From Armatimonadota bacterium (GTDB taxonomy: Bacteria > Armatimonadota > UBA5829 > JAUSEB01), in contig JAUSEB010000161.1 of NCBI GenBank assembly GCA_030650495.1, forward strand, positions 1 through 39,900: a DNA stretch of 39,900 nucleotides. Direction: 5' to 3'. A program made the position numbers and the translations under genes. The notes under the pieces are model-generated. The model ran no database searches. It had not been told where the DNA came from and was given only the letters and a program-made list of their open reading frames with translations. Positions 34,344 through 39,900 of the stretch are shown here, piece by piece; position 1 is the stretch's first letter, and each line of letters begins with the position of its first letter.

Positions 34344-35215
34344 ACTTTCAGTCCGACACGGCGCAGCTTTTTCATGACGGACACTTCGCTCTCCATGACT
34401 CGTTTAACGCCGTCGCCCATTGCCTGCTCGGTCTGACGGATGTAGGAAACGAGATGGATGATGCCGTTGATTCCAAGAGACGCGGCTTGGTCCGATCCCC
34501 ACATCGCGCGGTCGAGAGTAATATGACGCTCAACCATGCATGATCCGAGCGCGACTGCCGCGACCGTGGAAGGAAGACCTGTTTCATGGCCGGAGTAGCC
34601 TATCGGCACACCATATCTCTCCCTAAGCTGGTTGATGGCCTGGAGGTTCAACTCTTTGTACTGAGCCGGATACGTGCTGCACGCGTGCAGAAGTATCAAA
34701 TCCTCTTTCCCGAGCGCTTCGATCGCGTGGTCGACTTCCTCTATGGAACTCATTCCCGTGCCCATGATGATCGGCTTGCCTTTCGCCTTTGTATATCGGA
34801 GCAGATTATCGTCCGTGAGAGAAGCCGATGCAATTTTGTAACACGGCGGGTTGAACTGATTGATGAAATCGACGGACTGTTCATCCCAGCAGGATGCGAA
34901 CCACGGTATTTTTTTCTCGCGGCAGTATCTGTCGATCTCTTTGTATTCGTCGAGGCCGAATTCAAGCCCTCGTTTCAGGTCGCCGTTAGTAGCGCCGAAC
35001 GGGCTCTCCCTCGGTCGCGACAATTCCTCTTCGGAGTATACGACTTCGATAGTTCGTTTCTGGAACTTCACGGCATCGCATCCCGACATAGCGGCCAGGT
35101 CGATCAGTCTCTTGGCTATATCGATGTCGCCGTTATGGTTGATACCTACCTCGGCGACAATATAGCAGGGCTGCCCAGGACCAACTTCTCTGGAGCCTAT
35201 CTGAACACTCTTCAT
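34340..35215 (-). CDS. NeuB family (sialic/nonulosonic acid synthase-like) protein lacking a C-terminal SAF domain
   Basis: CYIVAEVGINHNGDIDIAKRLIDLAAMSGCDAVKFQKR, MGTGMSSIEEVDHAI, LLHACSTYPA, GYSGHETG, VERHITLDRAMWGSDQAASL. ATG 35215 preceded by GGAGG (35225-35229). Confidence 0.9.
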   Translation of the reverse strand: MKSVQIGSREVGPGQPCYIVAEVGINHNGDIDIAKRLIDLAAMSGCDAVKFQKRTIEVVYSEEELSRPRESPFGATNGDLKRGLEFGLDEYKEIDRYCREKKIPWFASCWDEQSVDFINQFNPPCYKIASASLTDDNLLRYTKAKGKPIIMGTGMSSIEEVDHAIEALGKEDLILLHACSTYPAQYKELNLQAINQLRERYGVPIGYSGHETGLPSTVAAVALGSCMVERHITLDRAMWGSDQAASLGINGIIHLVSYIRQTEQAMGDGVKRVMESEVSVMKKLRRVGLKV

Positions 35216-35318
35216 ACAGTCAATCCTCCTTATTTCATGAAGCGACAGCATTAAGCTGAGTAAACAACATCGGAATCTGCGCGAACTTTCGACGGAAACA
35301 GCAGCTCAACCAATATTC

Positions 35319-35344
35319 ATTATAGCATGCGCCATTAAGGTCAA
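35319..35344 (-). promoter_or_regulatory. Candidate extended -10 promoter (TGC-TATAAT; weak -35 TTGACC at 14-bp spacing) for the neuB-like unit
   Basis: Minus strand: TATAAT at 35319-35324 preceded by TGC; TTGACC at 35339-35344. Confidence 0.45.
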
Positions 35345-36387
35345 AGATTATGTATTGATTTATTCCATGCCACAGTGCGGCGAATCGACTCTTCCAGGCC
35401 AATCCAGCAATCGAGCCCGAGTTCGGTCCGCGCCCTTTGCGTAGACGGCGCATACCGCGCCGGAGGAACGCCCGGCGCCGGCTGTTGAGCCACAACGACC
35501 TCTACGCCGGAGCCGAGGACATCCGCTACTTTACGCGCTAATCGCGCAATGGTGAGGCTGTCTTCGGAGCCTACATTATATTCTCGGCAAGTCGTTCCAT
35601 TTACTAAAATTGTCCATAACCATATTGCCAAATCGGCGGCGTAAAGATAAGACCGATAAGGCGTCCCGTCTCCGCTAACTTGGATCGGACCGCCTTTCAT
35701 CCCATCCCGGATGAAGTTGCCTATGGCGAAATGCGCGTCCAACGGCAGGTAAGGGCCTACGAAAGCAAAACCGCGAGCGATTTTCGTCTCTATCCCGTGT
35801 TCCTGCGCGTATATGGCGCAGAGCAACTCGGAGAACCGCTTTCCTTCGCCATAGACAGATCTAATATCCATGGTATTCGGCGAACCGGCATAGTCTTCCG
35901 AAACATGCGTAACGTCGGGCGGCTGTTTCCCATACACCGCGCCGGAGCTTGTCAGCAGAAATTTCTTTGCCCCACAATGGACGGCGAAATCCAGAACGCG
36001 CCTTGTCCCCTGGGTTATTGTGTCCATCTCACTTAGTAGGCTCTTATCCCCTGACTTCACGCCTGCTTCGGTCGCCGCGTGAATTATATGGGAAAATGCT
36101 CCTTGAGGAAAATCGAAGGAGCGAATATCGCCCGCCAGAAGCCGCACGGCGGCGTTCGAGGCCAGGCGCGGGGCCTTCTTTCTGAACGCTTCCGGGCTTC
36201 TTGTTAGGACTGTAACCTCCGCCCCAAGACCCAAGCGCTCATTGGCCCAGAGAAAGGACTCCAAAAGCCAGCATCCGAAGAATCCGGTCCCGCCCGTGAT
36301 AAACAGGCGCTTCCCTCGCAAATCTTCCCACACTTCTTGGGTGTGGCTTAAAACGTGATCGATATCCTCTGCTAAAAGGTTGATCAA
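35341..36387 (-). CDS. NAD-dependent epimerase/dehydratase (CDP-sugar reductase/epimerase-like)
   Basis: KRLFITGGTGFFGCWLLESFLWANERLGLGAEVTVLTRSPEAF, YGEGKRFSELL; directly downstream of rfbH. Confidence 0.85.
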   Translation of the reverse strand: MINLLAEDIDHVLSHTQEVWEDLRGKRLFITGGTGFFGCWLLESFLWANERLGLGAEVTVLTRSPEAFRKKAPRLASNAAVRLLAGDIRSFDFPQGAFSHIIHAATEAGVKSGDKSLLSEMDTITQGTRRVLDFAVHCGAKKFLLTSSGAVYGKQPPDVTHVSEDYAGSPNTMDIRSVYGEGKRFSELLCAIYAQEHGIETKIARGFAFVGPYLPLDAHFAIGNFIRDGMKGGPIQVSGDGTPYRSYLYAADLAIWLWTILVNGTTCREYNVGSEDSLTIARLARKVADVLGSGVEVVVAQQPAPGVPPARYAPSTQRARTELGLDCWIGLEESIRRTVAWNKSIHNL

Positions 36388-37701
36388 TTACCGCCCTCGA
36401 CAAAACTCGCTGATGGTCGCAGCAACGTAATCCAGCATCTCTTGGGTCAAGCCGGGGAACACGCCTATCCAGAAGGATCGCTCCATTATCGCGCTGCTGC
36501 CGGAGAGGTCGCCTACTATGCGATATTCCACTTCTTTATACGCAGGCTGGCATACAAGGTTCCCTCCGAAAAGGAGCCGGCAGCCTATATTTCGCATATC
36601 GAGACGCCGCACCAGCTCATCACGCGTGAAGGGGGCCTCTGCACGGACTGTTATTGGGAAGCCGAACCAGCTTGGCTCCGTGTTTGGAGTCGCTTCCGGC
36701 AGGATTAAAAACTCCTCCAGGTCCTTTAGAGATTCACGGAGTATTTGGAAATTTCTCCTGCGCGTCTCGACAAATTCCGGCAGCTTTTGCAACTGGGCAA
36801 GACCGACCGCCGCCTGCATATCAGTAGCCTTCAGATTGTAACCTATGTGGGAATACGTGTATTTGTGGTCGTAACCATGCGGCAGTTCGCCCAGTTTCCA
36901 CTCGAAGCGCCTGGCGCAGGTGTTGTCTTTGCCGGGATCACACCAGCAGTCGCGTCCCCAATCCCTGAACGATTCCACCAGCGTCTTCAGCAGCGGCTGG
37001 TTCGTCAAAACGCAGCCACCCTCGCCCATCGTGATTTGGTGGGCGGGATAGAAGCTCGCCGTGGCCAGGTCGCCGAAAGTCCCTACTTTCTCTCCGCCAT
37101 AACTCGCTCCTACGGCGTCGCAGCAGTCCTCAATCAACCAAAGATCATGCTTGCGGGCAAAATCCGCCACGGCGTCGAGGTCGAATGGATTGCCAAGCAT
37201 ATGCGCGAAGATGACGGCGCGTGTGCGCTCCGAATACGCTTCTTCGATCTGTGTCACGTCCGCGTTGTATGTTGGAATAGTAGCGTCGACAAACACCGGA
37301 ACCAGTTGATTCTGGATGATGGGATTAACCGTTGTCGGGAAGCCGGCGGCTACTGTAATAACTTCATCGCCGGGCTTCAACCGGCGCTCGCCCAACTTGG
37401 GAGAAGTCAGACAAGATATCGCAAGCAGGTCGGCGGACGAACCTGAATTCACCAAAATCGAGTATTGCATTCCCATTGCGCGGGCAAATTCCGGCTCGAA
37501 TCTAGCGGCGAAACGACCAGTGGTCAACCAGAAATCTAGTGACGCGTCCACAAGATGCTGAAGCTCCGACGCGTCGAAGACTTTGCCGGAAACAGGCACA
37601 TGGGTCTTGCCCGGAACGAAGTCTTTTGCTGGAAAAGCAGCGCAGTAATACTCTGCCACCAGATCAAGTATCCGCGCGCGGAGGTCATCAGCTCTGGTCA
37701 T
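36388..37701 (-). CDS. rfbH: CDP-4-keto-6-deoxy-D-glucose-3-dehydrase (E1)
   Basis: [13 protein letters not shown] (His in place of the PLP Lys) and [12 protein letters not shown] (2Fe-2S Cys cluster). ATG 37701 ([11 protein letters not shown]). Confidence 0.93.
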   Translation of the reverse strand: MTRADDLRARILDLVAEYYCAAFPAKDFVPGKTHVPVSGKVFDASELQHLVDASLDFWLTTGRFAARFEPEFARAMGMQYSILVNSGSSADLLAISCLTSPKLGERRLKPGDEVITVAAGFPTTVNPIIQNQLVPVFVDATIPTYNADVTQIEEAYSERTRAVIFAHMLGNPFDLDAVADFARKHDLWLIEDCCDAVGASYGGEKVGTFGDLATASFYPAHQITMGEGGCVLTNQPLLKTLVESFRDWGRDCWCDPGKDNTCARRFEWKLGELPHGYDHKYTYSHIGYNLKATDMQAAVGLAQLQKLPEFVETRRRNFQILRESLKDLEEFLILPEATPNTEPSWFGFPITVRAEAPFTRDELVRRLDMRNIGCRLLFGGNLVCQPAYKEVEYRIVGDLSGSSAIMERSFWIGVFPGLTQEMLDYVAATISEFCRGR

Positions 37702-38683
37702 TGGCAAGAAACTCCTCATACCATACAATTGTCTGCCGCAGACTTTCTTCAAGCGTAAACAGTGGCGACCAACCAAGCATGTCTCTTGCCTTGGCCGCGC
37801 TGAGATATTGATGCCGTATCTCGTTACTGGCTTCGTTGCGGACGTCCGCCTGAAGGTCGGATTTCATCAAGGTTAGTATCCGCTGCACAAGTTCGAGAAC
37901 CGTGACCTGCAGCTCGTTCGAGAAGTTGAACGCTTCGCCTTTCAAGGCTGGATTAGCGGCAAGTTTCTCCGCCAACAGCATGTACGCGGCGGCTCCATCT
38001 TCCACATAGAAATAATCGCGAACGAACTGGCCGTCTGATCTAATCACCGGACGCTGTCCGCGAACGATGGAACGAATTGTGCCCGGAACTATGCGGTTCC
38101 AATTCATATCTCCGCCGCCATAAAAATTCCCGCAGCGGGTGATTGCGACCGGCAAGTCGAATGTGACGGCGTACGCGTGCGCGATTAGATCAGCGCACGA
38201 TTTGCTCACGTCATACGGATGTTGGCCTTGCAGAGGCGTATTCTCATCGTAAGGCAGGACCTCCTGGTCTCCGTAGGCTTTGTCTGATGACGCGACTACG
38301 ATCTGCTTGACTGTCGGGTTTCGCCTGCACGCCTCTAAGAGCGACCATGTCCCACCTATGTTGGATTCAAATGTGGAAACCGGATTGCGGTTGGCTATGC
38401 CGACTATGGTCTGCGCCGCAAGATGGATGACCGTGTCTATTTCGTATTCGGCCAGCGCTCTTTCGAGCAGCGTCCGGTCGCTTACGTCGCCGCGCACGAC
38501 TTTGACAAGTTCCATATCACCTGAGCGGACCATCTCGCTCTGCGGCACCCAGTCTCGCACCAGGCAAACGACATCCGCGCCCGCGGAGAGCAGGCGTTTC
38601 ACCAACCACCCGCCCACCAATCCGGTTGCGCCGGTTACAAAAGTGGGCCGGTCAAGCCAAAACGTGTCTACCATACTTTCCAT
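37688..38683 (-). CDS. rfbG: CDP-glucose 4,6-dehydratase
   Basis: [76 protein letters not shown]; between rfbF and rfbH. Confidence 0.92.
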   Translation of the reverse strand: MESMVDTFWLDRPTFVTGATGLVGGWLVKRLLSAGADVVCLVRDWVPQSEMVRSGDMELVKVVRGDVSDRTLLERALAEYEIDTVIHLAAQTIVGIANRNPVSTFESNIGGTWSLLEACRRNPTVKQIVVASSDKAYGDQEVLPYDENTPLQGQHPYDVSKSCADLIAHAYAVTFDLPVAITRCGNFYGGGDMNWNRIVPGTIRSIVRGQRPVIRSDGQFVRDYFYVEDGAAAYMLLAEKLAANPALKGEAFNFSNELQVTVLELVQRILTLMKSDLQADVRNEASNEIRHQYLSAAKARDMLGWSPLFTLEESLRQTIVWYEEFLANDQS

Positions 38684-39450
38684 GGGGCCGCTCCATTATC
38701 CCATAATTGGTTGAGATATAGATATTCGCGATATGTGTCCATCGCAAAGAAGAACCCTTCATGCTGATAAGCCATAAGCTGGCCGTCGCGTGCGAGCCGC
38801 TCCAGGGGATCACGCTCGAGAATGCAGCTCGGGTCAATGTCAAGATAATCGAATACTCGGCGGTTGAACACGAAGAAGCCGGCATTTGCCCAACTGTCGA
38901 GCCGCGGCTTCTCAGCGAAGCTCTCCACTTTTCCCGGCTTGCTGATTGTGAGAACGCCGAAGCGCGAAGATGGGCGCACGGAAGTCAGCGTCGCTATCTT
39001 TCCATGAGACTGATGGAATTTCAATAACTCAGTGATATTGACATCGCTGAGACCGTCACCGTACGTGACCATGAAGATATCGTCGTCGATATAGGGCTGG
39101 ATGCGTTTGACACGGGAACCGGTCATCGAGTCCGCGCCGGTGTCCGCTAAAGTCACCGAAAAGCCTTGCTCCGTGTGCGCTCCGTGGTATTCGATCCGGT
39201 TTTCGCAGCCGAGGCAAATGGTGAAGTCGTTGGTCATAGCTTCGTAGTTGAGGAAGTAGTCCTTTATCATCTCGCCTTTATAGCCAAGGCACAGGATGAA
39301 TTCGCAAAATCCGTAATGAGCGTACTGCTTTATTATGTGCCAGAGAATGGGACGATTGCCGACATCCACCAGTGGTTTTGGACGATATTCGGTCTCTTCC
39401 CGCAAACGGGTTCCTTGTCCGCCACACAGGATAACAACCTTAGCTCTCAT
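38668..39450 (-). CDS. rfbF: Glucose-1-phosphate cytidylyltransferase
   Basis: [75 protein letters not shown]. Confidence 0.94.
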   Translation of the reverse strand: MRAKVVILCGGQGTRLREETEYRPKPLVDVGNRPILWHIIKQYAHYGFCEFILCLGYKGEMIKDYFLNYEAMTNDFTICLGCENRIEYHGAHTEQGFSVTLADTGADSMTGSRVKRIQPYIDDDIFMVTYGDGLSDVNITELLKFHQSHGKIATLTSVRPSSRFGVLTISKPGKVESFAEKPRLDSWANAGFFVFNRRVFDYLDIDPSCILERDPLERLARDGQLMAYQHEGFFFAMDTYREYLYLNQLWDNGAAPWKVW

Positions 39451-39716
39451 ATCGAAGTTCTCCCAGATTGCTTTTTTTCGCGTCTTGCCGGATGAGGTTT
39501 ACTTACATATACGCAACCTTGGCGGCTAGCGTGCCTGACATCAGGCAGATTTTTTGTCTAATTGTCACGGCCAATCATAAGTATCGGTTAGTTACAAGCC
39601 CTTCTATATGTTAACTCAAGATAATGCATAACACAACGCCAACGACAACTATTCAGAAATGCAGATGCTTCACCCCTGCGGGTTCACGACGATTTCCCCA
39701 CATTTGACAAGCGCCC

Positions 39717-39764
39717 GGGTTAGCTCGCGACACGGGTTAGTTCGGGTTAGTTCGCGGCGTGTCG
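39717..39764. repeat. Three GGGTTAG[CT]TCG direct repeats, two of them inside a CGACAC/GTGTCG inverted repeat
   Basis: Copies at 39717-39727, 39734-39744, 39744-39754; inverted arms 39728-39733 and 39759-39764. Confidence 0.65.
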
Positions 39765-39786
39765 AAGGTCTGGGATTATGTCACCC

Positions 39787-39900
39787 CTAATCTGTCAGTG
39801 ATTTTGTCACAGCTGGCTTCCTCCAAGGGTGATCGGGCGCAGGTTTTCTGACGGTCCTAGGCTTAACTTCGACAACAAGCGAGTCCGTTTCCTGCCGCGA
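39787..39900 (-). CDS. Truncated (window-edge) ORF C-terminus, possibly a transposase tail
   Basis: Minus-strand reading from the window edge: SRQETDSLVVEVKPRTVRKPAPDHPWRKPAVTKSLTD*. The PAPDHPWRK tail resembles integrase/transposase C-termini. Only 37 codons are visible. Confidence 0.35.
   Translation of the reverse strand, partial: SRQETDSLVVEVKPRTVRKPAPDHPWRKPAVTKSLTD

Noticed and set aside
34586-35254. 222-aa plus-strand ORF
   Set aside because: Antisense to the NeuB-like gene, which has clear family motifs and an RBS; no independent evidence of coding.
36745-37446. 233-aa plus-strand ORF
   Set aside because: Antisense to rfbH, whose active-site motifs are unambiguous.
39717-39754. GGGTTAG repeats considered as telomere-like sequence
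   Set aside because: Only three irregularly spaced copies; bacterial context and adjacent inverted repeat fit a mobile-element border better.
1-39900. tRNA, rRNA and CRISPR loci
   Set aside because: None recognised by eye; no cloverleaf/T-loop signatures or regularly spaced repeats stood out, but covariance-model scans were not possible.

Overview
The window looks like a bacterial chromosomal segment in two parts. (1) About 1-12.7 kb is a mixed region: a DapA-family gene, an ECF sigma / anti-sigma / secreted-protein cluster, an mraZ gene separated from the dcw cluster, a secreted glycoside hydrolase, a GT4 glycosyltransferase and a metallophosphoesterase. (2) About 12.8-39.5 kb is a nearly uninterrupted minus-strand surface-polysaccharide locus: rfbF-rfbG-rfbH-epimerase, a NeuB-like synthase with a KdsC-like phosphatase, an acetolactate-synthase-like TPP enzyme, two tandem FkbM methyltransferases, gtrB/gtrA/GT39, a Wzx-like flippase, a nucleotidyltransferase, gmhA-hddA, several glycosyltransferases, and a module of a YIDPGTGS small protein, a kinase-like/methyltransferase fusion and a sulfatase-like membrane protein. 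The strongest non-coding signals are: a 164-bp MITE-like element with 12-bp perfect terminal inverted repeats and an exact 8-bp target duplication (8346-8525); four TGGTAG-like repeats at exactly 10-bp spacing just downstream of a near-consensus promoter (TTGACT-18-TATAAT), which look like MraZ boxes placed in front of a zinc-ribbon-like gene upstream of mraZ; and several REP-like hairpins in the first 3.2 kb. All family assignments come from reading motifs by eye; no database search was possible.
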